A model generated the notes under the pieces. That model was not told the origin of the DNA and searched no databases. It was given only the letters and a program-made list of their open reading frames with translations. This document shows, piece by piece, positions 25,947 through 39,800 of a stretch of DNA of 64,000 bases. The stretch covers positions 120,920,499 through 120,984,498 of the forward strand of contig CM063508.1 of NCBI GenBank assembly GCA_032207245.1. The letters are read 5' to 3'. The first letter of the stretch is position 1, and every line of letters starts with the position of its first letter. The stretch is from Pardosa pseudoannulata (taxonomy: Eukaryota > Arthropoda > Arachnida > Araneae > Lycosidae). A program made the translations under genes and the position numbers.

Positions 25947-26554
25947 TCGATTTTATCCCGATATTCACCAAAACACCATATATCCGATAATTGTAGAGCG
26001 AGCAAATAGCAAGCTATCGAAATACATATCACTGACTATTGCAATCAAGTAGTCAAGGTAAATTACGTTGATATATCCCGATATTTTTCCAATAAACCAC
26101 TAGAAGGTGCGACGATCAACCGAGTTCATCCTCGCCTATCGCGAGCAGTGAATTACCGGTCTTTACCCGACTGCTTCGTTAACGGGATATATTGGGATAT
26201 ACTACTGAAGATCTGGACGGAGATATTTATGTGTAAATTTTTTGTCTTCTGTTTGGGTCAACTACGCTCATCGGATGTCAAACGTATGCAATAGCTTTAA
26301 ATGTATTATTTTATCTGGAATATTAAGATACCTTTTGACGATCCACTTTATCGCGCTCGAGGGAAAAACAGTATCGTTGTCGGGGATATATCGACAGAGA
26401 AGAATTTTATTGTTATCGTGATACTTCAAGTATTTCAATATTTGACAATATATTGATAAACAATCCAGACCTAATTTATACACACTTAAGAGCCATTATG
26501 ATCGGTTTGCCGTGACCGAAGAGCTGCGACAGCCAAAATTATCACCAGATACAA

Positions 26555-26885
26555 CAGTGGCGACCCAGTGTTTCTCAACACATTATTCAGCTTACATTGC
26601 TACGTATGGGTCTACCCTGCATGTACGAAGCATGTTCCTGCTCTGATGGCACATCATCGTCAGCATTGGTCCAAGAAACATCGGAATTGGGCATTAGAAG
26701 AATGGAAGAAAGTTGCATGATCTGAAGATTTCCGTTTTTTGGTCCATCACATCGACAGGCGTGTACAATACTCCGATTTCCACAGAAAACCCTGGCTCCT
26801 GGATCCACATTTAAACGAAAATAAGGTGATTGCGGGGTAATATGGTGTGGGCAATGTTTTCATGGAGCACATTAGGACTCATAAT
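26555..26885 (+). pseudogene. Tc1-like transposase fragment
   Basis: In the frame tgg-gtc-tac from 26607, the reading is WVYPACTKHVPALMAHHRQ, then HRNWALEEWKKVA, a stop, SEDFRFLVHHIDRRV, and further on LLDPHLNENKVIAG. This matches the middle of Tc1-family transposases (W..EDW..V.WSDESRF). The Trp before the first catalytic Asp is now a stop (tga) and the Asp itself reads Glu. No TIRs are visible, so it is a dead internal fragment, different in sequence from the 19153 element. Confidence 0.75.
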
Positions 26886-27228
26886 TCCCTTATGATCTTG
26901 CATGTATCTACTAAAGATTACTTTTAATCATCTCATTTTAAGACTTATGAAGTTAAGAAAACTGTATAGCCATTATATAAGATATGTTAAATAAAACTGT
27001 GAAAAATGATCATAAAGGCGATAATACAATGTTTAATTTAGTGACTAAACCACAGCAACATTCAGTTTAATCTAACTGGGAATCAACTTACTGTAAATAT
27101 TGAGAAAGAATTTATTTTTCTTCTATCCAATAAATAAATAAGTTATATATGATCTGAAGGTAATAACGCTCTTACAGTTTTTTTCTTGAATCTATCACTG
27201 TGTTTTTAAAATTAATTTTTCAGTCTTA

Positions 27229-27424
27229 GGGTATTACCATATTGTGTTCGAGATATGTCACAAGCGACTTCTGCGTCATCATAATGTTAGAAGTCCTCAT
27301 AATGACATCAGAATTCGCCAAAGATGGGAATTTATGGTTACAAATTCCTATCTCTGCCGATTTCTGGTAACTTATGAGTCGAAAGTCACCTGTGACACAT
27401 CTCGATTGTAATGTGGTAGCACCC
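27229..27424. mobile_element. Foldback MITE, possibly PIF/Harbinger-type
   Basis: A 196-bp element, mostly inverted repeat, running from GGGTATTACCATATTG to ..AATGTGGTAGCACCC. It is flanked by TTA on both sides (27226-27228 and 27425-27427). GGG termini with a TTA/TAA target suit PIF/Harbinger. The arms match over about 44 bp with mismatches, and more loosely beyond. It lies about 340 bp upstream of the POLR3H start codon. A relative is at 61468-61632. Confidence 0.65.
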
Positions 27425-27763
27425 TTAATTGCATTTTAAGAAGCTTCTAACAAAAACTGTCGTTTTTAATATCATTGATATCGAAAATATTGTAACTGTA
27501 TGTAGAAAAAATGAAATAAAGAAATAAAATGTGAACGACAGAGATAAAATTGTTTTGGTTTTATCCTGATGATCTGCTTTTATTTTATCTATGGTTTAAC
27601 GCATAACGCACTATAAGGGTTTAACTTCAACTTCATCATTTCCGTTTACATTAGTTTATTTTTGTGGTGACCGGCTGGTTTTGTGTTTATGTTCAACATT
27701 TATTTATTGTTTTTTGCTAAATTGTTTGCAAATCATTTTTAAATATTAATTTTCAAAATCAAA
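27425..27763 (+). promoter_or_regulatory. POLR3H 5' flank and presumed promoter/5' UTR
   Basis: Immediate upstream region of the POLR3H start. No convincing TATA box in the expected place. The sequence 'tttccgtttacattagttta' and 'gtggtgaccggctggttttg' (27640-27684) is less AT-rich and could mark the core promoter, but this is inference from position only. Confidence 0.35.
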
Positions 27764-27874
27764 ATGTTTTTATTGGTTGAAATGAAAGATACAATTCGAA
27801 TTCCTCCTTGGAAATTTACGAATTCATTAAAAGATGCTATTTCGGACGAATTGCGGTTGAAATTTGCTAATAAA
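27764..27874 (+). CDS. POLR3H: POLR3H exon 1
   Basis: Codes for residues 1-37, ending ..LRLKFANK; donor GTTAGT; phase 0. The start context is tcaaaATGttt. Confidence 0.95.
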
Positions 27875-30800
27875 GTTAGTTTTTACTGTGTATAGTTAGA
27901 ATTTGAACCATTCTTAGTGTTTACATTTATTTGTAACTAAATGGCTGGTGTTGCTGGCATCAAAATAGCACGCCAGTATATAGTTATGTACATTATGAGA
28001 TTTTTGTGATTTTATCCTCGTTTCATATAACAATATTTTTCTTTTTTCTAAAATTGTATTTGATTACTACATTATTATTTACATTGCCATTTTTTGTTTA
28101 ATAAATTATCATTAGATTTTATTATTTGTTTGGCAGTATACTAAGGTTTTATTTTATAGGTGGTCCTCAATGTTGGCCTGTGTATAGCGTTGTTTGAAAT
28201 TACAAAATTAGAAGAGTCATATATTTTACCTGGTGATGGAGCATCTCATACTGGAGGTAAGATTTCTTAAATCAAAAATTTGTGTAGTTATTGTAATAAC
28301 TATGTGTTCTGTTTTCAGTGGAAATATATATGTTTGATGAATTGTTATGGAAATTATTGTGCAGTTATTTATTAACTGTCATACATAATAATGTTTCTGT
28401 TTAATATGCACACAAGTTTTGTGACCAAAAATTTTGAGTGCAATTATATAATTTTTTTTTTTTGGGGGGGAGGGGGGTTGTTTTCTTAAGTATAATTTAT
28501 TTAGAAATATCATATAAATTGTATCCTTGATTATGGCTGAATGGTTAGGGTGCTAGCCTTCGGAACCGGAGTTTGTGGGTTCGAATCCCACTATGGCATG
28601 GATGTTCAAAGCCGTTTGGAATCGGCTTTAAGCAGTAGGTCCTGGTCTCATTAGCCTTAGTGTTGCAAAAAGTAGAACGTAGCACTCCAAAACCAAAGAA
28701 CCCTTGATTATGCATTCTTGATGTTATTTCACATTAACTTTCAGTTTTTTGGTTTAAATAGTACTTTACATGAAGTATTGATTAATGTTGGTTGTAATGA
28801 TGTTTTCTGAACTATAATGATTACTTTATGATGATTAATTGGGATATTAATATGCAGACAGGCATGCCAACTACTCTAAGCAGCTCTGGAGAAATGAGAA
28901 AATTTGATAACTCTGGAAACTTCTCAGATTTCTTCGGAAAATAACAAAACTTTTGAAGAGCTAAAAGATTACAATTCAGCAACTAAATATAAAGTTTTAC
29001 AAAAACAGTGCTGAATATTACTTTTTTTTTCACACAGTATTGCTGCATGTTAAAAGTTTTCAGCACTGTGCAGAAAAACCTAACTGAATTTAGGTCAAAT
29101 TTGAGTAGACATACTCTATAATCCCTGATAATAGAAAAATTGAACTGTTTAAAACAGGGTCAATGTTGGTATATATATAAAAAAACTATTTTGAAAAATA
29201 AGTTGTTAAAGTTGAAAAAGTGACTCAAATTTTTAAATGCATAAATTTTAATTTACCATTTTCAATTTGCTACTATGTAAGTATTTTAAATTTAATTTTA
29301 ATTTAGAAACCAATAAGATATGTACTTATATAATCTGTAATTAGCATGTTAAAATTTCAATTATTTATTAACTGTCATACATAATAATGTTTCTGCTTAA
29401 TATGCACACAAGTTTTGTGACCAAAAATTTTGAGTGCAATTATATAATTTTTTTTTTTTGGGGGGGAGGGGGGTTGTTTTCTTAAGTATAATTTATTTAG
29501 AAATATCATATAAATTGTATCCTTGATTATGGCTGAATGGTTAGGGTGCTAGCCTTCGGAACCGGAGTTTGTGGGTTCGAATCCCACTATGGCATGGATG
29601 TTCAAAGCCGTTTGGAATCGGCTTTAAGCAGTAGGTCCTGGTCTCATTAGCCTTCGTGTTGCAAAAAGTAGACCATAGCACTCCAAAACCAAAGAACCCT
29701 TGATTATGCATTCTTGATGTTATTTCACATTAACTTTCAGTTTTTTGGTTTAAATAGTGCTTTACATGAAGTGTTGATTAATGTTGGTTGTAATGATGTT
29801 TTCTGAACTATAATGATTACTTTATGATGATTAATTGGGATATTAATATGCAGACAGGCATGCCAACTACTCTGAGCAGCTCTGGAGGAATGAGAAAATT
29901 TGATAACTCTGGAAACTTCTCAGATTTCTTCGGAAAATAACAAAACTTTTGAAGAGCTAAAAGATTACAATTCAGCAACTAAATATAAAGTTTTACAAAA
30001 ATAGTGCTGAATATTACTTTTTTTCACACAGTATTGCTGCATGTTAAAAGTTTTCAGCACTGTGCAGAAAAACCTAACTGAATTTAGGTCAAATTTGAGT
30101 AGACAAACTCTACAATCCCTGGTAATAGAAAAATTGAAATGTTTAAAACAGGGTCAATGTTGATATAAAAAACACTATTTTGTAAAATAAGTTGTTAAGG
30201 CTGAAAAAGCTACTCAAATTTTTAAATGCATAAATTTGAATTTACCATTTACAATTCACTAATGTGTAAGTATTTTAAATTTAATTTTAATTTAGAAACC
30301 AATAAGATATGTTCTTATATAATCTGTAATTAGCATGTTAAAATTTCAAACCATGCTGTTGTTGCTCCTGACATAAGTGCCTGAATGTTGGCATGTCTGT
30401 GCAGATCTTTTAACCTGGTAAATGAGTCTTAAGACTGCGTTTTCTGTTTTGAAAATTTTTTTTTTTTTTTTTTTTTTAATAAATAAGTAGAAAAGTTCAG
30501 TTTGCAGTTTATGTAGCCTGACACTATGGGTTATTTATTAGATATATATCTAATATGGTTTGGTTTGGAGTGCTACGGTCTACTTTTTGCAACACGAGGG
30601 CTAATGAGACCGGGACCTACAGCTTAAAGCCAATTCTGAACGGCTTCAAACATCCATTCCACAGTGGGATTCGAACTTATGAACTCCGGTTCTGAAGGCC
30701 AGCACCCTAACCCGTTGGCCATCTTTCGTATATCTAATATGAATAATTGTATAAACGTTTAGAGTTTTATACATAGTCCTACCAACTTGCTGGATTTAAT

Positions 30801-33800
30801 TTGGCATTAATGGGTTTTTGGTCATTTTCTGGGTTTTCTGTTGCAAATTTATAAATTGTTAGGTTTATGAAAGTCATTAAATTTTTTGTGTGTTGCCTGT
30901 TTTTCTGACAAAAAAATAATCTTTCGTTTTGCCTGATTTAGACTAATAGTGACTATACAGTAAGAATTTTGCAGTCTGCAACAAGAAGAAATCCCTAGGG
31001 CAATTCTTGAAGGTCTTGTTGATATGCAGTGGCATTTGATTAGACAAATAAAGAACAGTTATGGATATTTTAAATATAAGAAACTCTCAGATTTCATGCT
31101 CTTAATTTTAATGATTCCTCATTGTAATTCAGAGTGAGAACAGGTTTTTAACTATATCACAAAAATAGCCACACCTTTCTGTTCATCAATAACAAATGCA
31201 ACTATTGAAAACCTGTTGATTTGCAACAGCAACCATGTTTTGAACAAACATTTTAGTTTAATTATTTAAAGAAACAAAATCTTTAGCTGTAAATATACAA
31301 AAGGAGCAATTGTAAAAGGTTTCAAATGGGTGATTGTCATTTAATTACTTTTCTTCTTTTAATATCATTTGTAATGTTCTTTTTATTTCTTTTAAATTGT
31401 TTTACTATCCTGATTTCTTGAATAATGTACAGAATTAACCATATATAGTAATTGAATAGTATATAACTTAGCTTTCTTTTATACAATTTTTTTTTTAATT
31501 GATGGGGTATAAGATTGTTACATCAATCAATAAATATGATAAATTACATCAGGATTTTAGACTTTATCAGGTTGGCTCATCTGCATATGGCTTTTTATCA
31601 CCAGTCTAATCAGTTACTGGTGGTTTTCAATCTTGACAGATCATTTTATGGTGGTAGATTAACATATATATTAGAAATCAACATTATTTATAGTGTGTTT
31701 ATTTTTTTAATTTGTTGTGATTTATAATATGTTAAAATGCTAAGGTGAACATTTTCTACAATTTTAATGTATTATCAAATTTAAAAATTTTTATATTTTA
31801 TTCTAAAGCATATATTTAAGGAAACTTTAAATTTTGTGTTATTAGAAATAGTTTTATTTTAAAAATCTGATGCTTTGTTTCTTATTAAGATATACTTAAA
31901 ATTTTTTTAATGAATTGTATTTTTGCAGTACATTTTAATTATATTGTGTTTCGGCCGTTTGCTAATGAAGTATTGGTCGGAAAAATTCGTAGTTGCAGTA
32001 GAGAAGGAGTTCACGGTAAGAATAATCATATTATCTGGTTCTTTCTTTTTTCTGATTTTAATTTGTATAGATTACATGACATGTATGTACATTAGAATGT
32101 GAGAAAAAATATTTCTCTTATGCCATTTAAGAAAAATTTAATTAAGCTTTTTATGCCGTTATTATTTACTGTGAGACTAACACTTATAAATTAAAAGTGT
32201 CTAATAATAAGCTTTTATTTGTCACTTTTAATTTATTATGTCAAAAAAGGAAAAGGAAAAAAAAGAACAAAATTATATCGTGTGTAGATAAATTGAAAAG
32301 CATGAGTTTTTTAGAATTATAAAAAAGATATATATACTATAATTTTAAAGAACTCTAAATTATTGAATGTTGTTTCTTTAAATATATTGGCACTAGTTGA
32401 GAATTGTGTGAAAAAACCTTAAACATGTCAGTATTTCAGTACCAAATTTGTTGACAAAATATATTGGTATTATGTAAAATTTTCTCAGTCATATCTGCTA
32501 TACTATGTACTTTGCTTTTCACTTGATCATGATTAGAGAATTTTATTGACTATATCATCAGATTTGGTTCACTAAGAACTCTAATTGGTTGGCTCATACA
32601 CCTATGAATTGACATATATGGGTTTTTCACCCCAGAAGCCTTCAGGAGAACTTGCTAAATAAATCTATGATTCTATTTTCCACATTTTGTCCTCTCTGTT
32701 ATCTTATTAAACACAACTGTATCACAGTTAATATAGATACCATTTTCTCATTTGAGATGGGTTAAATTGATCATTATATATTGTTTTTAAGTTATGTGGG
32801 GTGTATAGAATTCTGTTGAAAGATGTGAATTCGTCTAAAGATCGGATAGCCAAGCATACATATACATAATGAGGGGAACATTTGAGAGAAAAAGTACAAT
32901 TAGTGGAAGAGATATTTAAATTTTCATAACTTATCTATGATGTAGACCAATTAATGTTGTAAATCCACAAGGCACAATCAAATTTGTACAGTCATAATGA
33001 AAGAATTCTTAATCTCTGGAATACAAAAAATAACCATTTTCATCACCAGATAAACTACATCATGTTTTAAAGTGCTACCATACACAAGTAAAAATGGGAA
33101 GAAAGAATTATTATATGACCTTAGCTAGACTTCTAAAAAGTTATGATCTGATATTTACACATCTACAGCTATGCAAGTATTTGAACTCAGAGGCAAAATT
33201 TAGGATTCTGCATCTTACTTGTTCTTGATTTAAAATAAAATTTTGAATAAATTTCTGTACCAAATCAGACATGCCGACTACTCCAGATTTTCCGGAGTTG
33301 CTCCAAAGGAAGGAGAAAAATTGATAACTCCAGAAACTCTACAGATTGCTCCAAAAAATTAAAATTTTGAACAACTAAAAGATCACAATTCAGCAATTAA
33401 ATAGTCTTGCAAAAATAATGCTGAATATATTACTCTTTCCACACATCCGTGCTGCATGTGAAAGAGTTTGGTATTGTGCTGAAAAACTAAACTGAATTTA
33501 GATCAAATTTGAGTAGACAAACTCTGGAATACCTGTGGATAGAAAAATGTAGATATTTTAATTAGGGTCAATGTTGCTACAAGAAAAACCTTTCTGAAAA
33601 ATAAGTTGTTAAAACTAAGAAAAGCTACTTACATATTGATAAATGCATAAATTTTAATTTGCCCTTTACAGTTTACTACTGTTTATTTAATTTTAATTTA
33701 GAAACCAATAAAATATGTACTTATATAAATCTGTTTTGTTATTTTATTTTGTTTATTTTGTATGTAATTTGCATACGTACAATTAGCTTGTTAGAATTTG

Positions 33801-36786
33801 AAACCACACTGTTGTTCCTGACTGAATGTTGGCATGTCTGCCAAATGAGAAAAACTAAAATGAACATTACAATTTAATTATTTAAAACATTAATTTTTAT
33901 CATTACACACACATATATATGCATAAATTACTTTGAAAATTTTGTAATAAAAATTTTATGCTTGTAATTATTTGTACATAGAATATAAAATTTTATAGTT
34001 CTTAAAAATGCTGAAAACTTATTTGAGTTTGAATAGAATTCCATTGCCTTAATTTGTTTTAAAAATTAACAATCTAATCTGTTGTAAAAATTAATTTATT
34101 AACGCTTTATCAATGATTTAAATTCATAGTAGCACCTTTATATTTATTCTGTATTTAACATTTAAATTTTGGCTTAAATATTTCAATAATAAGTATCAAT
34201 TTTAATGTTGCCTTTTTAACTGTTGCTCAATTAACTTTAAATAATTCTTTTTTATATCTATTTCAGTGACACTAGGATTTTTTGATGACATTCTTATTCC
34301 ACAAGATGCTTTACAGCACCCATCTAGATTGTATCCTTTTTATAGGTTTAATGATTTTTTAAATATATTTTATTCAAACTCTAATGTTATAAATTGTGTC
34401 ATAATCTTTTACAAGTATGAAATACATTTTTTAATATCTATACAAATTCAAGGATTTTGAAAATCTAGAAAAATACAGGATGAATACTACCTTAAACTTT
34501 AATAGCCTTTGTAGCCAAGATCTGTCCCAGATAGCCAAAGCTATCTAAGAAAATTTCCTTTTTCTAGAAGCCTGACGAAATTGCTGAAGTAATGTTACAG
34601 CTGGATCAGAGGTGTAAAAATATGTTACGTTGGCCAAGTGTGTGAGAAAGAAGGAATTAATTATTAAAAAATATGGTTAAATAGTTTTTATTAAATGAAT
34701 TTATACAATTAGATAAATCCTAAGAATACAACTGTAATCAATTTATCATTTGTAGATATTAAAGACTGCTTCAATAGTGCCCTAAAAACAATATAATGAT
34801 TTTTAAAAAATTAACCTGCAAACATGCTAGCAGTTTATTTATTCCTTGTCATTCTTTTCTAAAAAATCAGACTATTCACAGAGAAAAAAATGGTACACTC
34901 CAGAAGCCAGGGGTCAGAATCCACCAAACCAACAGACTTATATTGGTTGGGAGAAGTCCGAAGTTTCTTTTTAGAAACCAGTCCTGTTCTGTATGTCTTT
35001 GAATGACCATGGGGAGGTAAAAAAAATGAACTGAAGATTATTGTGAATAGAGGATTCATTATAAACATTCGATATTGGCTAGTGTTTTCCACAGAGGTTT
35101 TTAGAAACATGTTAAGAAACACAGCTTGTTGCTGGAAAACATGAACCATTTCATTCCTGCTGTATTCGATTTTGAATATGTTTACTTAGATTGACAAGTG
35201 AAAAAAAAGACTAGATTAGAAGAAAAATATGCAAATTCTGGGCTATTGGGCTGGGAACCAGAAGCCATTTGAAATTCTAGTGTGGGAGTCTTAAAGAGTT
35301 AACATTTCAAAGCAAGTATTTCTAAATACAAGTTTTTTTTAAACATTTTCAAGTCATTGTATACAGTTTTAGTGTGATAAAAAATTCCTTAAAAAAAAGC
35401 CATCTTATGTCTGAAAGTTAATGAAACTAAAGCTATTAAGAAGCTTAAAAGTAATAAAAAGTTTGTATACAATATCAAAGCCCAATGTAACTATTAAGGA
35501 TTAACTTTCATTTTTCAGGGCACTATGTTTAACACTTAACATTTTTCTATCTTTTAAACTAGCCTTCTCCTGAAAGTTTTTTTTCTTTCCTATCTTTCAA
35601 TTTTAATCAGCTGGAGGGTTTTATCATAGCAGGATTTGATACAATTTCAAATGTCAATTTCAGTGGGGTTTAATATATTCAAGCCTCTTTCACAATCTTT
35701 TGTATGCAAAGGAACAGTTGTAACTTAATCAACAAGTGAGCATATCATAGCAATACAGGAACTTTCATTTAAAACAAAGTCATCATAGCTATATTTGAAT
35801 ATCAAGGATACATATGGAACACCTAATTTGCAGGGCTAATATTTGTCCTGAAAATTCTGATATTATTGAAAAAAGTATGTTCTAAATTTATTTGTTCAGA
35901 AAATTCCATAGATTAATTCATTCATTGTAACAGATTTTTTTTTCATTTCATTTTTGAAGCATTCTCCTCATAAAGTAGCTACTACTCTTCAAAGTAATAA
36001 ATCTATTGTATTAAAAATATTTCAATAACAACTTTGTATGTCCCTCTGTCATTTTTTTTTTTAAAACATTAACAAGTCTTTGTAAAAATGATTATAATGT
36101 GTGAAACATTATACATTATATGTCCAATCAGTGATGACAGGTCACTTGCAATTTTAGATCTTTTGAAAATTTAGAAAAATACAGGATGATTTTTCCTTAA
36201 ATGTGTAAAGAGCATGATAGATGCCATATTTTTGTAAAGATGTTTTTCTGAAATCCCATAGGGGACCATTAAAAAATTGAAGAAAAATTAATATGTATGG
36301 ATAACCGTGTAAAAATGAATATATGAAAAGAATTGGAGTTAGTACATGATGCTTCTTGTAATCATTTGTGTTCGTATTTTATGAGAATAACATGCATATT
36401 CATGGAGAAATTAAGGTTCTTATACAAATGATCCAAAATTCCAACAATTGTTTTCTTATGATCTGCATATTTTTTAATAATTGGAATTATAGCTTTGAAT
36501 TTTTATGTTGCGTTCTTGTGTTTCATTCTTATCTTTCTCTTGTTTCTTTTGCTTTGTTATGTTTATGTTATTTTTATGACTGTCTTAAAATGGAAATACT
36601 ACTGACCTAAAATATATTTGCTCATAGTTTAGTTGATTTTAAACTCAACTAAAATAATAATAATAATAAACAAATAAATTATTTATACCCATTTTAAATT
36701 GTGTACAATGTAACTATAATACAACTTTTTATAATATATATTTATACATACATATATACACATTATTAAAATATGCTCTCTCTCTG

Positions 36787-36855
<69 letters not shown>

Positions 36856-39800
36856 AACAAACAGAATGTGGTTCTCATGACCACATGCTTGCTCAACATA
36901 TTATAATGTAGTAATGTTGTGTGTTTATGTTTGTTATGCAATAATATTTCTTTACTACATTTATTGAAAAAAGAATTTTAAAAATAAAATTAAGTCTTTG
37001 AAAATAATATTTCTAAACTTATTAAAGTGATGAAAAAGAACAGCTCTGGGTATGGGTATTTAGCAATGAAGAAAGTGGAGAAACTCATGATCTATTTATG
37101 GACAGAGATGAATTCATCAGGTAATTTAATTAATAAAGTATTTATATTCTTAAAAAATTTATATTAAAATTATATTATTCATAAAATGATATAATTATAA
37201 ATATATATGTTATATTAAATTATAAATAATTATTAATTTATATTATTAATAAAAATATTTCTTTAAAAAAGTATATTAGTATTTATATTCTTTTTAATAA
37301 CCAATTTTTACTTGTTTTCTTTAATAGCAATGTCAGTTAATGTATTTAAAGTATTTTTAATGAATAACTTTTTTGACTTCAGAATTAAATTATGTCAAGT
37401 CCGTTCCACAGAGAAATCAGTTATCTCCCAATTATATAATTATGAGATCAATAAAAAAAAATCAATGCCACAGTGTCTAAAAATAATAATAACAGGAATA
37501 ATATTGGGCAATAATATATCTTTAGCAAGCAATATACTTATTATTTTTATTTATCATATGAAGTGATGCAGTTCTCTTATACTATGTTATCAGGTAATAG
37601 CAACTGTAATGTTCATCAAATCATATAAGAAATGTCAGTGTATACCATTATATGAATGTACACAGTTGCAGTAAAAAGGATTCTGAAGTAGCTTTTGAAG
37701 TCTTCAATCTTACACAGATGATCTGTAATAATGCTATCCACAGACATGTCAACTTCTCAGGACTTGCTCCAGATTCTCCAGAGTTGCTCCTAAAGAATGA
37801 GGAAATTTGATAACTCCAGAAATTCCTCAAATTGATCCGGAAAATAACAAAACTTTTAAACAGCTAAAAGATTACTATTCAGCAATTACATACAAAGATT
37901 TGAAAAAAAAATAATGCTGAATATTACTCTTTTCACACAGTAAAGCTGCATGTTAAAAGTTTTCAGTACTGTGCTGAAAAACTGAATTGAATTTAGGTCA
38001 AATTGGAGTAGATAAACTCTAGAATCCCTGATGATAGAAAAATTGAAATATTTTAATCAGGATCAAAGTTGCTATAAGAAACACTGTTCTGAAAAATAAG
38101 TTGTTAAAGCTAAAGAAGCTACTCATAAATTTTTAAATGTATAAATTTTAATTTACCTTTTACAATACTCTATTGTGTAAATATTTAAAATTTAATTTTA
38201 ATTTAGAAACCAATAAGATATGTAGTTATGTAGAATCTGTAACTAACATGTTAAAGTTTCAAACCACGCTGTTGCTCCTGACAGAAGTGCCTGAATGTTG
38301 GCATATATGTAGGCTTATTGGGAATGGTCATAGGCAAGCTAAAGAGCTTAATCGTGATTGCCCCAGCTTGAGTAGTAAGGAACTCTTTTGCTCCATAGGA
38401 ATGGCCTGAGGAAGGCAGTTGGTCTTCTTACTGGTCATTGTGCCCTCAATAGGCACCTCAGCATTATGGGCATTAGCTCTGATCCCTTGTGTCGTGGCTG
38501 TGTCTTGAGGATGAGACTACTCGCCACATTTTGTGTGATTGCGAGTATTTCTTGGCTCTTAGGTTTGAGCACCTTGGTCGCCACCTTTTTGAGTCATGGA
38601 AGCTGCAGGACATTCCTGTTGGTTGTCTGCTGAGATTTGCCTCGTCTTGTGGCCTTTTCTCTTAGGCGCTCTTGGGTCGTGTTTTGTTCTTCCTGGGTTT
38701 TGGTACAATAATCTTCTGATCCCAGTGCCCTGCTCTTGGGGAATCCCCCCAAGAGCTACCCTAAAGGCGATTTCATTGATTCATGGCATATATGTATCCA
38801 TCATACATGGTCATGGAGCTAATTAGTTTAACCTAGATGGAAATTAGTAGAAATTTTTCAGTAGTGTGATTGGTATTAATAGCACTTACAGATGTATCCC
38901 AAGGTTAGAAGATCAAGCTATTATTTTCAATTTCTTGTATAAAGTAAAAAAAGTATTATAATCGCAAAAATTTTTGACAGTAATATTTCAATAGAAATAC
39001 CCTTTTTTACCATGTGTAAATCACTCCTGTTTGGACCATACCTGAATAAATTTTTACTACTTTCAACTTAATGTCTGTGCATATGTATATATTTTTCATA
39101 ACTAAAAAAAAAATTAGATGTAGAATATACAGGGTGTAGCTAAATTGTTTTTATAAAATAAGAGGAGTGATAATGCCTATCCAGACAAGCAGTAATTTAG
39201 GAATTAGATTTACTTTATCTGTGGTTATACTAACACAAGTCAAATAGTACAAGTTCTATCAAAAGTTGCTTTCTAAACTATTACATTGTCTATTTTGTTA
39301 ATAAATCTAATTGTCTATTTATAATACTCAAGTAATTTTGTCTTGTTGTCTATCTTTTTTGATATTTTTCACTATATAAACTGCTTTACGTTGTGTTTTG
39401 GTTTAATATATCCTTTAAAGGATGCAGTGACATAAAGCCTCGTACAACCAATACTTCCGTCAACATTTTTTTTTATCTCTGAGTTTGAATTTTTTTTAAT
39501 ACTGACTAGCTTTTTCAAAAATTTGTTTCCTTGTAATTCACAAATAAATGTAAAATTACAAAGTATAATATTACATTCTGAACTACCTCAAATCCAATTT
39601 CATGCTGTAATTTCTTTATGTATCGAAGCATTTTCTGTATAAAACATTTTTTGTATAAAATTAATTTTAACTTTTGATACATTAATGCTTAGCAGGCATT
39701 TATAGAGACAGCTAATAGATAGTTTATGGAATTTTTATGTTTTCTCTGCAGGGGTTTTCCTTTTCAGTGAAAATAGATGGCAGATCTATAAACAACAATC

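Larger units (their letters stand above)
23912..26473 (-). mobile_element. Degenerate hAT-like transposon, 2.6 kb
   Basis: The left end TAGGGCTGGATGATATCAG and the right end (reverse complement TAGGTCTGGATTGTTTATCA) form imperfect TIRs of the 'AGGGCTGG..GATAT' type common in animal hAT elements. The flanking 8-mers atctatat (23904-23911) and atttatac (26474-26481) agree at 6 of 8 bases, the expected TSD length. A BED zinc-finger trace on the minus strand (25701-25946) sets the orientation. Subterminal zones at both ends are full of gatat/atatc words. A microsatellite and a SINE have inserted inside. No intact transposase. Confidence 0.7.
28365..29360 (+). repeat. 996-bp tandem duplication in POLR3H intron 2, unit 1
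   Basis: Unit 1 and unit 2 (29361-30355) are nearly identical head-to-tail copies with constant offset 996. Each carries the same SINE insertion and the left part of the same MITE. The duplication therefore happened after both insertions. Differences are single bases and short T-run changes. The unit runs from ttatttattaactgtcatac to gcatgttaaaatttcaa. Confidence 0.95.

Noticed and set aside
34560..34650. Possible mariner transposase C-terminal reading ([19 protein letters not shown])
   Set aside because: Too short and no TIRs or neighbouring motif; similarity is impressionistic.
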